From Siphonodentalium dalli (lineage: Eukaryota; Mollusca; Scaphopoda; Gadilida; Siphonodentaliidae): 64,000 nucleotides of DNA. Position 1 is the first letter of the stretch. Every line of letters begins with the position of its first letter. Shown here piece after piece: positions 47,092 to 58,500 of this stretch. Made by a program: the position numbers and the translations under genes. Where the stretch lies: contig CP136069.1 in NCBI GenBank assembly GCA_032622095.1, positions 128,883,123 to 128,947,122 of the forward strand, written 5' to 3'. The notes beneath the pieces are model-generated. The model ran no database searches, had not been told where the DNA came from, and was given only the letters and a program-made list of their open reading frames with translations.

Positions 47092-47695
47092 AAATGCAAA
47101 ATGTAATATGGATCATGACTTTGATAACCAGTAGGGCTGACACTTCGAAATGCCTTAAAAATAAAATAATAATGTTAAATATTGAAAACCCGTTCTTTCA
47201 GGCCAAAAGTACACTTGACCATAAAAGTGACCCTGAACAACACAGAAAATCACCCGGTACTCGAGCGACAGATATTTATCTAATTTCAATACATTGATCA
47301 GTGTTATTTGTCAAATGATGGCCTTTACTTCGTGAACGTCAATGGATACACATAGTGTTTGGAACTCTGATTCTGCAAACCTTAAATATTACACACCATC
47401 GACCACTTTCTATTACATCATCGACCACTTTAGCTGTCTAATAAGCGAAATTTAAATATTTACACAATATGTGCCTTTAACTATTTTATAATTACATGTC
47501 ACAAGTAAGAAAGTAGACCAGGGCATGGAAGAGTTACGTTCTTCCATGTCCTGTATTGAGAGAATGATTGCGTGCATGCATTTTGTCTTCTTCCTTTGTT
47601 TATTCTCTATTCTCAATATAAAAAAAACTAAATGTCAGTTTGATGCAAATTATAGCGGGGAAATCTAGTAAAATGTTTATAAATGTATATATTTT
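47092..47695. other. No gene seen
   Basis: AT-rich DNA with a short inverse pair (GGGCATGGAAGA/TCTTCCATGTCC, about 47521-47550). Nothing coding is recognised. Confidence 0.5.
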
Positions 47696-48530
47696 CGTGA
47701 AGCTAAGACATAATGCCACTTTTATAGGGCAAATTTGAAACTGCCCATCCAAGATGGCCGCCAAAATGGCCGCCGGACGTTGACAATATGACGATTTTCA
47801 CTAATATCTTCTATATCAGTTGATGCTGTTTGGAACTGGTTGAGAAATGTGACTTTATTTTGTGGTTTTTATATTAACTGATCAATGGAGCAATAAAATT
47901 ATTGGGGTCATAAACCCTTCAGATCACTCAAAATATTGATTTTACAAAACACGGTATAAAATTTCACAAAAAATAACAATTGGGATTCTAGTCATATTTC
48001 AGCAAGAAATTAACAGAACTTTGTAATGTAAGTGAGGCATATCATAACCTATGAACATTCCAACTCATCGGGACCAAAATTGTTAATTTGGCTCAAAATG
48101 ACTGCCAAAATGGACGCCAAAATATGGAAAATGGTAGATATTGCCCCAGCGTGTCCTGCAATCGCTTACAAGTTGTGATTGGTGTATAAAATTGGCCATT
48201 CTGCCTTCTATGCATTGAATACTAACATGTCTGATGCACCATGGTTAATTGTTACTATTGTCACCACTGACATTATCAGAAATATTGGATTTTGCTCACA
48301 AACTGGACATAAATATCGGCAAAATTAACTTTTCAGGTTTGGACCATTTTTTCAAGTAAAATGTAACTATCTTTGGTATGGAAGGTGTTTATTGTTTTGA
48401 TCTATCTTATGTGTGTCACACTACGGTGTTTATAGACCAAATTGCTCAAGATGGCTTCCAAAATGTCAACCAAATTTGGTAAAAAGTAGATTTTTTACAT
48501 ATATCCCGAACATTATTCTCTGCATTTTCA
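47696..48530 (+). repeat. Diverged tandem repeat with AAGATGGCNGCCAAAATGGC words
   Basis: Three diverged units of about 330-360 bp are seen. Each has the word pair near 47750, 48100 and 48450, followed by a long AT-rich part. Relatives occur at 17835, 18000, 22420 and 22590 inside the 5-kb foldback and at 38950-39080. Non-coding. Confidence 0.65.
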
Positions 48531-48599
48531 AAAAAAGGAAGCAAATTGTGACTCACTTGGTTATTAAGCGTGTCAGTTAATTAACTGACAACTATATGT

Positions 48600-49700
48600 T
48601 CTATTCTGGTTGTCCCAGTTCCGTATATGAGGATATACAAAGAATAAAATCAAAAGAGGGGTTTGGAGACTGATCAATTCTTATCAAGGAGGGGGATAAA
48701 ACCCTGATTTTTATAGATTTGGGAGCCTACCTTTTACGTTAAGTGCTATTTGGGAATAATATAGAATCATGTATGTAGTTAATTTTACCATACATGCCTA
48801 CCTCAAAATATATATACGCTTAATCAGAAAATGCATATTTTGAGGTATATGGCAGGTGTGTGGTAAGGCAGCGGAAACTTGGTCTCATTTCCTTTAGTCA
48901 TTCTGTATGTGGCTCAAAACTGTTAAAGAACATTACTGTCTGAGATGTGGTTTTGCATATTTTTAGGTATATGGCAGGTGTATGGTAAGGCAGTGGAAAC
49001 TTGGTCTCATTGCCTTTAGTCATTCTGTATGTGGCTCAAAACTGTAAAGAACATTACTGTCTTAGTGTGGTTTTAAACAAATATCACATTAGTGAGTTCA
49101 TAAATATTTTTATATTATTCGCATAGCCCTTAATGTAAAAGCAGGTTTCGGTTCCCAAATCTAAGAAATACACGTTTCAGTCCCCTGATAAGAATGAATC
49201 AGTCTTCAAACCCCTGTTTTGATTTTATTCAGTCAATTTCAGTGCATGTCATATTGAAATAGGTTTGGCCACAATTGACCAAGGCAAAAACGATTATCAG
49301 AAATTAATAATCAGAAATGCATAATTTAAAGTAGGGCAGGTGTGAGGTAGGGCATGTGTGAGGTAAGACAGGTGTGAGATAAGACAGGTGTGAGGTAAGG
49401 CGGGGAATCTTGGTCCCTTGCCTTTTAGTCACTACAGTAATGCCCAAAATAATCGACTCCTTATCGACTCTCAGTGAGAGCTTTCCGATGAATGGCAACA
49501 AGCCATATTTCCGACTAAATCCTGAAAAATTACCCATAATTCTGCTATGGTTAAGGAGTCGATTATTTAGGGCATTACTGTATGTGTGTGCCTCAAAACT
49601 TACAAATAACTGTCTGATATGTGGTTCTAAAGGAATATTAAAAGATAAACTACATAAATGATTCTATGTTCTATATCAAAAAAATACATTTGCCCTCCCC
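48600..49700. repeat. Inverted and tandem repeat complex
   Basis: 48645-48745 pairs with the inverse at 49125-49240 (AATAAAATCAAAA.AGGGGTTTG, then TTAGATTTGGGA). Between them a unit of about 115 bp is duplicated (48850 and 48965; GTATATGGCAGGTGTGTGG type). A third version is at 49320-49430 and continues after the MITE at 49583. The element therefore predates that MITE. Confidence 0.7.
49435..49580. mobile_element. TA MITE, short copy
   Basis: CAGTAATGCCC and its inverse bound 146 bp, with TA at 49433-49434 and 49581-49582. The neighbouring repeat copies (near 48905 and 49020: GTCATTCTGTATGTGGCTC) show the uninterrupted target, which confirms insertion with TA duplication. It has a shorter loop than the copy at 87-299. 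Confidence 0.85.
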
Positions 49701-49734
49701 CCCCCCCCTATCAGAAGAATTGATCAGTCTCCAA

Positions 49735-49935
49735 ACCCCGATGGACGGCGTAACTATGCTGATGGTCGGCGCATATATACACCGATGATCAGCGTATATA
49801 CGCCGATGGTCAGGGTAACTATGCTAATGATAGGCGTATATAAACCGATGGTCGGCGTATGTACTATGTTGATCGGGGTAACATCGGCGTATGTATGCCG
49901 GTGGTCAGCGTATATACGCCGATCTAGGCGTGGAA
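49735..49935 (+). repeat. Minisatellite of about 24-27 bp
   Basis: About eight diverged units of CCGATGGTCAGCGTATATACG and variants lie in tandem. The open frames across it (MVGVYTPMIGV-like) are products of the repeat. Confidence 0.75.
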
Positions 49936-50039
49936 TGTATTTGTGTATGTGGCGGCTCCATGTTTCCGTAATCCGTATGATAACACAAATTTGTCTCTGT
50001 ATTTAAAATTCATTGCTATGGATCGTTTATAGTCTGCAA

Positions 50040-50295
50040 TAATTTGTACCCAAGGGACGGATTCTTGTGTTTTATTGTGTGTTTAAACTCTGATGTGGGG
50101 AAATCTCGGTTTGTTTAATTAGGAATGTTCTGATTCCGATTACGGAATCAGAATCGGAATTTGCATTAATATGACGAAATAACGATTACGGTCTGTTCTT
50201 TTACTGATTCTGGTCTGTTTGTTTACCGAACCACGTCATACGGAGCATAATCCGTAATCTGAATCCAGATTCTTCCACGAAATAATGACTCAGTG
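50040..50295 (-). mobile_element. End fragment of the 1.84-kb TIR family
   Basis: This is the inverse of 29788-30050: AATCTCGGTTTGTTTA, CGGAATCAGAATCGGAAT, AACAGACCAGAATC and a CGAAATAATGACTC terminus. Only one end is present. It lies 150 bp upstream of the UGT start codon. Confidence 0.7.
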
Positions 50296-50420
50296 TAGTC
50301 CCTCAAAATATATATATGGAGTCGATGTCATACAGGTAAACTGGGGGGGGGGGGGGGTAAGGGAAACGTCTTGTTCTGAGTATATATACTTCTGGAACTC
50401 TTCAAAAATTTCTTATCTCT

Positions 50421-50426
50421 TTACAG
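50421..50426 (+). promoter_or_regulatory. Putative 3' splice acceptor before the UGT start
   Basis: TTTCTTATCTCTTTACAG is a good polypyrimidine tract plus AG. It lies 16 bases before the ATG. An in-frame TAA (50428-50430) follows it, so any upstream exon would be 5' UTR only. No TATA box or CpG island is evident between it and the transposon fragment. Confidence 0.45.
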
Positions 50427-50442
50427 ATAAACGACTGTGATT

Positions 50443-51966
50443 ATGACTTCTTTAGCGAGCCTCTCAACGATATCCGTATGGTATATTTTCCTCCTATTCC
50501 AACAGCAAATTTTAGGACACCGGATACTGTTAATTCCAACCATCAGCTACAGTCACTGCATACAATTTGCAAATGTCGGCCAAGAGTTAACACAACGAGG
50601 ACACGAGGTATATGCTTACATGCCGGATCAATTCGATTCAAATCGCTGCTTCGACGAAGATACTTCCATCATAATGCTTAAATACCACGTGGAAGATAGA
50701 TATTGGATTCAGTTTAGGGAAGAAGTGTCTACAGCCTCACGTGATTCGGTTTTTAAAGGTTACAAGTCCATAATCGTGAACATGTGCGGAAATTTGTTTT
50801 CGGAAATTAACAAGTATGTCAAAAGTCTTGAAGGATACGGTTTTGATCTTGCTATCATTGACCTATTTCGTCCTTGCGAGTGCTATGCAGCCATTCCTCG
50901 GAAGCTGGGAATTCCTTATATATCGATGGCATATAATATTGATTGGTGGAAAACTGGCAAACCATTCGTGCCACATATGGAATCGGATTTGAAAAACCCA
51001 TACCCTATGGAAATGTCACTGCGCCAACGAATAGCCAACGCGTTGTATTTCATCGGACTATATGCAGCTGAACACATTTATTTGAGACAAAACATAGAAA
51101 ACATGCTGGAACCTGGGGTAGATTTTGATCAAATGATCAAAGGAACATCCCTTTATATTATTGACGATTCTGTTATTTTGTCTGGACCACGGTTAACTTT
51201 GTCCAACACTGTTCTCGTCGGTGGTTTCACACCAAGGCCTCCTGAGCCACTAACTGAGCCATTTAGTTCTTTCGTTTCGGAATTCAACGAAGGAATCATC
51301 ATCATTTCTTTCGGAAGTTATATAACTCCAACAGAAAATGTAAATGAGGCCATCGGGGAGTTCGCACGGAGAACCAGTTATGGTCTAATTTGGAAATCAG
51401 TGAAAGCAGACCGGCGCGGCAACATTCTGAAATCAAAATGGACCCCTCAAAACGATCTCCTTGGGTTACCAAAAATAAAGGTGTTCGTGTCACATTGTGG
51501 AAGAAACAGTTTGTATGAGGCGATATACCATGCTGTACCGATAATTTGTATCCCAATTAAAAGCGATCAGTTTTACAATGCCGCTGCTGTTCGACGACTC
51601 GGAATTGGAATTACTTTGTTCGCCGAAAGCGTAGACTTTGATGCTTTAAGGTTCGCGATATCTGAAATGACATCTAATCATTCGTGGGTACAGTCGGCTG
51701 AGAAGATTTCTGCTTTGTATCGCGACATGTATCCAGGTCCGGCAGCAAAGAGGGCGGTCAACGCGATAGAGCACGTGATTTCTTTTGGTGGAGATCATCT
51801 CCGCCCAGCGTCGCTTCGTTTGTCTCTACCTTCGCTGTTGTTACTCGACGTTTGGGCTTTCGTGTTTGGTATACTGTTCTCTATTGTGATAATATTTTGT
51901 TGGTGTATGACTCACATATTCCGGAAGATGAGATGCAAATCGAAAACGAAGGAGAAATCATCTTGA
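50443..51966 (+). CDS. UDP-glycosyltransferase (UGT family, GT1), membrane-anchored
   Basis: This UGT transfers a sugar from a UDP-sugar to small lipophilic acceptors in the endoplasmic reticulum lumen. The first ATG after an in-frame TAA is at 50443 (A at -3), giving 507 residues, normal for the family. Residues 1-25 form a signal peptide. The acceptor-side catalytic His is H38 (YSHCIQF) and its partner Asp is D140 (IIDLFRPCE). The donor half has SFGS (289-292), WTPQND (333-338), HCGRNS (351-356) and DQFYNA (375-380), the UGT signature. Residues 464-488 are a membrane segment followed by a Lys/Arg-rich tail, as in animal ER UGTs. HCG replaces the usual animal HGG. There is no intron in the coding region and no break. 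The substrate cannot be told. The upstream flank is transposon-derived. Confidence 0.95.
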   Translation: MTSLASLSTISVWYIFLLFQQQILGHRILLIPTISYSHCIQFANVGQELTQRGHEVYAYMPDQFDSNRCFDEDTSIIMLKYHVEDRYWIQFREEVSTASRDSVFKGYKSIIVNMCGNLFSEINKYVKSLEGYGFDLAIIDLFRPCECYAAIPRKLGIPYISMAYNIDWWKTGKPFVPHMESDLKNPYPMEMSLRQRIANALYFIGLYAAEHIYLRQNIENMLEPGVDFDQMIKGTSLYIIDDSVILSGPRLTLSNTVLVGGFTPRPPEPLTEPFSSFVSEFNEGIIIISFGSYITPTENVNEAIGEFARRTSYGLIWKSVKADRRGNILKSKWTPQNDLLGLPKIKVFVSHCGRNSLYEAIYHAVPIICIPIKSDQFYNAAAVRRLGIGITLFAESVDFDALRFAISEMTSNHSWVQSAEKISALYRDMYPGPAAKRAVNAIEHVISFGGDHLRPASLRLSLPSLLLLDVWAFVFGILFSIVIIFCWCMTHIFRKMRCKSKTKEKSS

Positions 51967-51983
51967 ATGAGGACGTGACACAT

Positions 51984-51989
51984 AATAAA
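51984..51989 (+). terminator. Possible polyadenylation signal of the UGT gene
   Basis: AATAAA begins 17 bases after the stop codon. It is the first such hexamer, but its closeness to the stop would give a very short 3' UTR, so a later signal may be used. Confidence 0.35.
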
Positions 51990-52239
51990 ATAGAGGATAT
52001 ATTTAATTTGTTGTTGTTTTGTTTCAGAATCTGAAGATTGCATAATCACCTATATAGTCCCCGTTTACCGCTGCTACACTGATGGATACAGTTAATATAA
52101 ACTCTTGACCACACGGCTCCCAAGGTGTTTTTCTTTAACCCTGGCAGAAGCCTAAAATTAATTATAGCAAAAATCATTGAATCAAACTTTGCTTCGCTAT
52201 GATGTTAACGCATAATTGCCAAAATTAAAGTCTAAGAAA

Positions 52240-52660
52240 TTCGATCAAATATTGTTCAAATTATCATCTGGACAACAAAATAAACGACAAATTCTCAGTC
52301 AACAAGGACCATAACTCTGGTAAAATGGGCAGATAGCACCACTATTCAAACTTGACTCATATTTTCATGTGAATGTAATGTGTAACTGTATATCAATTTT
52401 AAAACAATATTCAGATAACTAAAACTAAAGTTATCATCCGGAAACCAAAATAACAGGCCAATTCTAAGTCGACAAGGGCCATAACTGCGGTAAAAATTGG
52501 TGGACCAAACCCAAACTCGGCTTGTATTTTCATGTCAGCAGTCCATATACCAAATTTGAAGAAAAAAACCGGCTGACTATATCTATAATTAATCTTCCGG
52601 AAAGCGCCTGCGACGGACGGACACACAGATGGGCGCACGAACCGACGCGTGCGCTGATCA
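52240..52660 (+). repeat. Two-unit repeat with 'aaggaccataactctggtaaaa' block
   Basis: Two diverged direct units (from about 52245 and 52420) share TTATCATC.GGA, AAGG(A/G)CCATAACT and CTTGTATTTTCATGT blocks. They end in CGACGGACGGACACACAG at 52612. A related array is at 63480-64000, and the GGACGGACGG end is shared with 3690. It resembles dispersed mollusc-type tandem elements, by memory of style only. Confidence 0.6.
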
Positions 52661-52949
52661 ACACCGGTGATTTCTATACTCTCCCGAATTTTGTTCGGAG
52701 AACTGACAGTACGGCCTTTGGAGAACTAGGCCCACTTCCACAAATCAAGATCTTAAGATGGTCTTAAGATGGACTTAATCTAAGAGGCAATGTGAATCTT
52801 ATAGCCATTACATTACTTGTTTCAGGAATCTGGCACAAGCACGATGTTGGATGACTGAGCTGCGCTGGTGCTGCATTAAAGATCATGTGCTCGTGTATTC
52901 GCTTATATATATGCACTGGCTTACAAGGTCAATGTAAATATTGTTAGGC

Positions 52950-53001
52950 CAATGCATTCTCTTATATATGGGAGACTCACACATATAAGATAATGCATTG
53001 G
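52950..53001. repeat. Stand-alone hairpin of the CAATGCATTCTCTTATATAT family
   Basis: This is one copy of the hairpin module seen twice in 46638-47091, with a shorter loop (GGGAGACTCAC). GTTAGGC precedes it and GCACAGGGT follows it, as in the larger element. Confidence 0.75.
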
Positions 53002-53044
53002 CACAGGGTTTTCACAACATTTCAGTGACATCTTAACGATTAGC

Positions 53045-53245
53045 ACACAACCTGATTCAGTTTTCCTTCTGTCGTTGGCACACGTCAATAGCTTTCTCTT
53101 TGCTGTTCTCCATCTTGACGATTCTCGACCTGATTCATTTTTCCTTCAGTCGTTAGCACACGACCTGATTCATTTTTCCTTCAGTCGTTGGCACAAATCA
53201 CTTGCTTTCTCTTTGCTGTTCTCCATCTTGGCGATTCTTGACCCG
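53045..53245 (+). repeat. Short tandem repeat, units of about 60-110 bp
   Basis: CTGATTCA.TTTTCCTTC.GTCGTTGGCACA recurs three times. GCTTTCTCTTTGCTGTTCTCCATCTTG recurs twice. Confidence 0.75.
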
Positions 53246-53577
53246 ATATGAATTGCTCGCTTTGGAAGCACGGCCGTCTGTTTCAGGTCGAGTTGAGATG
53301 CGAGTAGCCTTTAGACCAGCTTCTCACCGAGTCCACGCGGCAGATTGAGGTTCGCCTGTCAACAAAAAATCAAGAGAAATTAACCCTTTCTAGACTAAAT
53401 CTCCTAATCAGTTAAAAGTGCAGATAATTGCTATAGATCAGTGTATTATTCATTTGGAGGGATGTTATTGTGATAAAAGCAGATGACAGATAAATAAAAG
53501 TGCAGAATTATTGAGGGAAATGTTTAGATAATAAGTTCGAACGACCTACGGTATAAAACGGAATTAACCCTTTCAGT

Positions 53578-54011
53578 GCCAGGGGCCGATCTCATCGGCC
53601 CTAACTTACGGTCTGTAAAATCGGCCCTAAAAAAAATAAAAAAATAATTTTTTATTTTTTATTTTTTTTTGGGTTGAATTTTTGTTGGGTATGCTTAAGC
53701 ATGCTATAGCTAATTTAAAAACAAACTGGATAACACCTTAGGGGCATGTTATAACTCAAAACTGTCACCATGTTTTCATAGTAATAATGTTGATGCCCAT
53801 GAAAAACGTAAGATTCCCTGACACTAAACCTACAAAATAAGTCTTAAAGAATATAAGAAAAAATTATTAAAATTGTAACAAATAATAACAAATGATGAAA
53901 AATTGTTAGGCCAATGCATTCTCTTATATATGGTCGACTCGCATATATAAGAGAATGCATTGTCACAGGGTATATGGGTTGATACAAAAATCGGACCTGG
54001 CACTGAAAGGG
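53578..54011. mobile_element. piggyBac-type MITE
   Basis: TTAA at 53574-53577 and 54012-54015 flanks CCCTTTCAGTGCCAGG and its inverse, over 434 bp. CCC..GGG ends at TTAA are typical of piggyBac. The inside has a GGCCGAT palindrome, a long A/T run and an inserted CAATGCATTC hairpin (53912-53962). No transposase is present. Confidence 0.85.
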
Positions 54012-54189
54012 TTAAGCGAAGTAATAACATAAGTGAACGGTGAAGCTTCCCACAGTAACATTCTCTTGCAGAAATAACAGAAGTTTTTCCTTTTTAAGAT
54101 ATTACAGTAGATTTCAACTTCAGAATGACAGATGTAACATCTTGATATCGACTTTTGAACAGCTTTTCCGGCACATATCCAAATAAATA

Positions 54190-54790
54190 AAGATGAATCA
54201 ATGTGGCAGGCTTGAGAATCAAATGATTAATTTTAGATGGCCTTAATAGCTACAATATATAGAATGGAAAAACCCAAATAAAACGACTGAACACTCCTCT
54301 GAATGTAATCATAGTAGTGAAATTTCATAGAGATGAGTAAGTGTGCCACGAAAAATTACCCATAATTATTCTGTGGTTAAGGAGTCGATTATTTAGGGCA
54401 TTACTGTATGTAGCACTAATAAGTAATAACAAATATTAAGACGAGAAAACGTATGGACGAGATATCTGCTCGGACGTACAAAAAGAAACCAACATTTCCA
54501 GACAAAGATGAATAACTCTAGAACGGATAACCCAAATAAAACATTTGAACACTCCTCTGAATGTCCTCACAGTATTGAACATTCACACCAAATTCCATTG
54601 AAATCTGGCAACAAATGGTCAAGATGACTAACTCATAGAACAGAAAACCCGAATAAAACAATGGACGATTTGCGACTAGCAGAGTTATCGTCGATGACCG
54701 GTATTATCTCCCCTGACTAGTAGGTATATCGAGCTCAAAACTCCAGGCAGAGTTATCTCCCATCGCTCCGCTGAGATACCACTGTTTTTA
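54190..54790 (+). repeat. Tandem and dispersed repeat ending GTCAGGGGAG type
   Basis: Units with CCCAAATAAAAC, GAACACTCCTCTGAATGT and CA.AGTA.TGAA recur (about 54270, 54530 and 54650). The unit near 54665-54730 (TGCGACTAGCAGAGTTATCG, CCCCTGACTAGTAGG) is found in inverse at 57525-57600. The two copies face each other across 2.7 kb. A fragment of the TA MITE (54350-54406) is inserted. Confidence 0.6.
54350..54406. mobile_element. TA MITE, right-end fragment
   Basis: AAAAATTACCCATAATT leads to GGGCATTACTG and TA. Only the right arm is present. Confidence 0.75.
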
Positions 54791-55181
54791 GTTCTTATGT
54801 TTTAGGATTGAAATTGTCTATGTCTGGCTCAGTTCATATTGTTCTTATCAATACCGAAAGAATTACCATTCTTGCAAACTTTAAAACAAATTGGTGGTCA
54901 AAACAAGATAATAGGTGACTACATACAGTTCCGCGACTATATGTAAAAATAGATTTATCGTCTGCAAAGTACCATCCTTGTGGCAGTGCAAAATCGCAGT
55001 GATAACGTAGACGGCGCTGTATGGAGTTTCTATCGAGCTCTCTTCGAAGCAAATGAGTCATGTGTTCTTCTCGAAGTAACCTCAACAAAGCGATGTTTTA
55101 TCAAACACTGCAGCATGATTTTGTTGTGTTATGTGTCTAAAACGACATACATATGTATAATTATAAAGCCACAACTATTAA

Positions 55182-55775
55182 AGTGGTACTGTACGCCATT
55201 TTCAATAAATTTCCGGTGATAACAACGATCTATTATCGATACTATATAGAAACATAAGTGATTTGAGTCGAAGATGTATTCTGTAAACGCTCAGGTTAAT
55301 AGGCTATCTTAAAATTTAATAATTTAAAAGTTAATAATTTAATATAAATTGAATTTATGGCTGGAGCCATAAAATGGCGTAAATTAAAATACGAATTTCC
55401 GTGTACAAAACGTAATCAAATTATAATTGAGGGATACTGGATTAGTAAACCCATTGCACACACGATCGTTTGAAACATTATGCTTATACGGGGAGAAAAC
55501 TCAAGCCACTCATTGACTAGTGACGATACAATAACTTAAATGAGTACATGGGACTACTATGCATATAATATAATTTTTAATTGATTCATTTGGTTGAAAA
55601 CTGTACAAAAATTACTCGACAACGACAATTTGTATTTTTGCATTCCGGTAAATTTGCCATCCGTAACACTATAGTTCGTACTCAACAGACTTTCAAAGAA
55701 TGGAAAAGTTGTTACCTTATTCTCCGACTCGGGGATTATAGAAACCAACAACAACATCTTGGGTACAGTACCCCT
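55182..55775. mobile_element. TTAA-flanked MITE, copy 3 (opposite orientation)
   Basis: TTAA stands at 55178-55181 and 55776-55779. The ends are AGTGGTACTGTAC and AGGGGTACTGTAC (inverse), over 594 bp. It is the reverse complement of copy 2 and like it is uninterrupted. Non-coding. Confidence 0.9.
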
Positions 55776-55779
55776 TTAA

Positions 55780-57470
55780 AGATACAGGGAATATATAGTT
55801 CCACGCCGATAAAAACGCGAATTGCTAATATCCGACTGCCGACTGTCTTTATGCACCTTGCCCATGAAAAAAAACATACATGTATACATAATGTCGTCTT
55901 AGAAAGAAAACAAATTCATAACATAAAGTGACTCTTGTTTTAAATTTACTACGCACCTCGTGTAAAAGCGACAGCTGTATTTAAGCCGGAACTTGCGCTC
56001 TGTTCGCATTCCTAATATTTATACTCAAACAAATTACTTCCACGCAAATATAACTACAACATGTGAAAATAAAGAGGGTACACTGATGCGTTATTTATTT
56101 ATATGGTGAAATAAAGAGCGTTTGACTCACTGTTGTGAATTATTTGTGAATTCGAAAATACAAAAAGCTTGATCAGATGTATAGTAAATTTGGTCAATAA
56201 TTGTTTTGTCTTTTCAGAATTTAGGAGGAATAGGTATATATGAGCTAGTATATGTAATATATTTCCAGTCACCACAGTTAAATAGACATAGCTCATTTGA
56301 ACCTCAAACGGGTATACATAATTTTGAAGGAGGGATACTATATATATATGCATATACTTGTATGTCGGTCGATAATTAGGCTTTGCACGAAATCAACCTT
56401 TGCGTACAACGAAAAACGTTGCCAAAGTCGTGGGTAAGATATTTTCATTTTTTCCATAAAGAAGTGAGAGAAACGCTCTTTATTTGTACAATGTCAGGAA
56501 CATACTAAGAATTAATGCTCTTTATTGTTTTATACTACAAACAAATCATGAGACGATATATGCGATGACTTGAAGAAGTGTGACCACGATGTGTTTGTGC
56601 ACGCGGTGCTTGTGCGCGGTGTCCTTGTATGACGCAAGCCATTGGCGAATTCAGTTTCCAAGTCTAATTTCCACAGAGTTGACCACAATTCCGTATAGTA
56701 ATTACATTTTGAGTTTCCATGTCCGGTTCTGGGATCTAACTATATAGGCAATTCCATGAGACAATGAAATTAGCGAAACAAAATTAATTCAATAGTATAT
56801 AATGTTGGTATGAAGAATTAAAAACATTAAAGTTATGTTATCCTAGTTTCTGAAAATATGTTCTTATTGTTTTTGCCATATTCGGTTTTTAATAGTGATG
56901 CTTATGTCAATGTTAAGCCACTTTGCTCTAACTTAAATGCGGCATGCAAATAAATAAGAAAATATTTAGTAATTAATTATTACTCAAGATAGAACTGTAT
57001 AATGTAGATATTTAAGAAGTTACATGGACGATGTATCACGCTGTGGTATATATTTGACCCTGCATATTTGTGATGAACACAAATTGTCTCCGATGTGCAA
57101 GCTAACCGATAGCAAGAGTGGAATTATTAGTTGAAACAAGCTCCCGCACTTTTATCTTGCGATCAGTTTATTTTTATGAAGTAAATTAGATCATAAATCA
57201 AATTAATTAATTTATAGGCAACCTTTGCATTTAAGTTAATAAGCACACTGGTGTTGAAACTAAACCCTCATAAATTATGAGATTTAGTAATCAGATATCA
57301 TGGCACACATATAGCATAACTCAATTTCCTATATCAGTTTGGGAGAAAATACACAGGAGTCAGCTCGTAAATGTTCACTAGGTAGAAGGTGCATATACTA
57401 GTTCATAGATAGTTATATGTTTTGCAAATATATGAGGTTAAAAGAAAGTCGCGATGTAGTTTTCCCGACT
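55780..57470. other. No gene seen
   Basis: AT-rich. 56460-56540 resembles 13130-13190 (AACGCTCTTTAT blocks). No protein or RNA gene is recognised. Confidence 0.5.
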
Positions 57471-57477
57471 GACCGCT

Positions 57478-57720
57478 TGTCTTGGTGTGAATAAGCGGCG
57501 TTTCATTATAGTACCGCTGAGAATATACCTACTAGTCAGGGGAGGTAATCCCGGCCATCGACGATAACTCTGCTAGTCGCAAACGGTCTATTGAACACTC
57601 CATTGAATGTCATCATAGTAGTGAACATCCATACCACATTCCATTGAGAAACAACCAGTGTTTGAGATATATGCCTGCACGGACGGAGGATCGGACGCAT
57701 GTAATCCAGTATACCCACTA
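57478..57720 (-). repeat. Inverse copy of the 54.2-54.8 kb repeat
   Basis: CCTACTAGTCAGGGGAGGTA, then GATAACTCTGCTAGTCGCA and GAACACTCCATTGAATGT, match the left copy in inverse. It ends in ACGGACGGAGGATCGGACG and CAGTATACC, the same closing block as 18900-18990. Confidence 0.65.
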
Positions 57721-57876
57721 TTTCCTTCAGTCATGGATGCATAATATCTACTTCGGACACTGTTGTTCACTATTTACTTCTGAACATGTCATAGGATCAT
57801 TCCATATTACATTAATTGTTACTCACTTTCTGATCGAGTAGCAGATCAGTAAGAAATCGGACAACATCCTCGTCCA

Positions 57877-57902
57877 GATATCGATATCGATATCGATATC
57901 GA
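57877..57902. repeat. (GATATC)n microsatellite
   Basis: About four uninterrupted GATATC units lie in tandem. The unit is its own reverse complement. Confidence 0.9.
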
Positions 57903-58189
57903 GATTCGAGAATCCGATATTATCCTGAAATATTACGTAAGTTATTGAAAAAAACGTATAACAATTCCAACAACAAACAAGATTCAGACATGGGCAGGTA
58001 GGAACTCAAATACGTGAGTGAACAGATTTAAAAAATCGCGAAAATTTTGACACGGGTATAACTCGGGCAATAAAATTGGTATATACCTGACAACCGAGAC
58101 AGTGTGCAACTTGTATGCTAAAAGTTATTGATATAGGTTCATAGGATATATTTGCGTTATTAAGTCGTACGAAAATTAATTGGAGAATA

Positions 58190-58500
58190 ACATATGATTC
58201 CATGAGGGTTAATTAAAAATGGTCCAATTAGGGTTAATACAAATATGATATCATGATGGTTAATTAAAAAGGTACCATTATTGTTAATTAAAATATGGTC
58301 CCATAACTGATCAGAGTTAATTAGAAAATGACGAGGGTTAATTAAAATAAAATATGGTGTCACCAGTTTTGATTACCTGCGCGGTCCCATGGGGTTAAAT
58401 ATAATATAGTCCCATGAGGGTCAATTAAAATATGATCCAATGAGGAATCATTAAAATATGCCCCCCCCCCCCCCGATGAGGATAAATTAAAACATGGTGA
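58190..58500 (+). repeat. Minisatellite, ATATGGTCCCATGAGGGTTAATTAAA-like unit
   Basis: About nine diverged units of 25-40 bp contain (C)CAT(G)A(G)GGTTAATTAAAA. A C14 run interrupts it at about 58459-58474. Confidence 0.75.

Noticed and set aside
50437-50442. Start of the UGT at 50437
   Set aside because: That codon is GTG. The first ATG, in good context, is at 50443.
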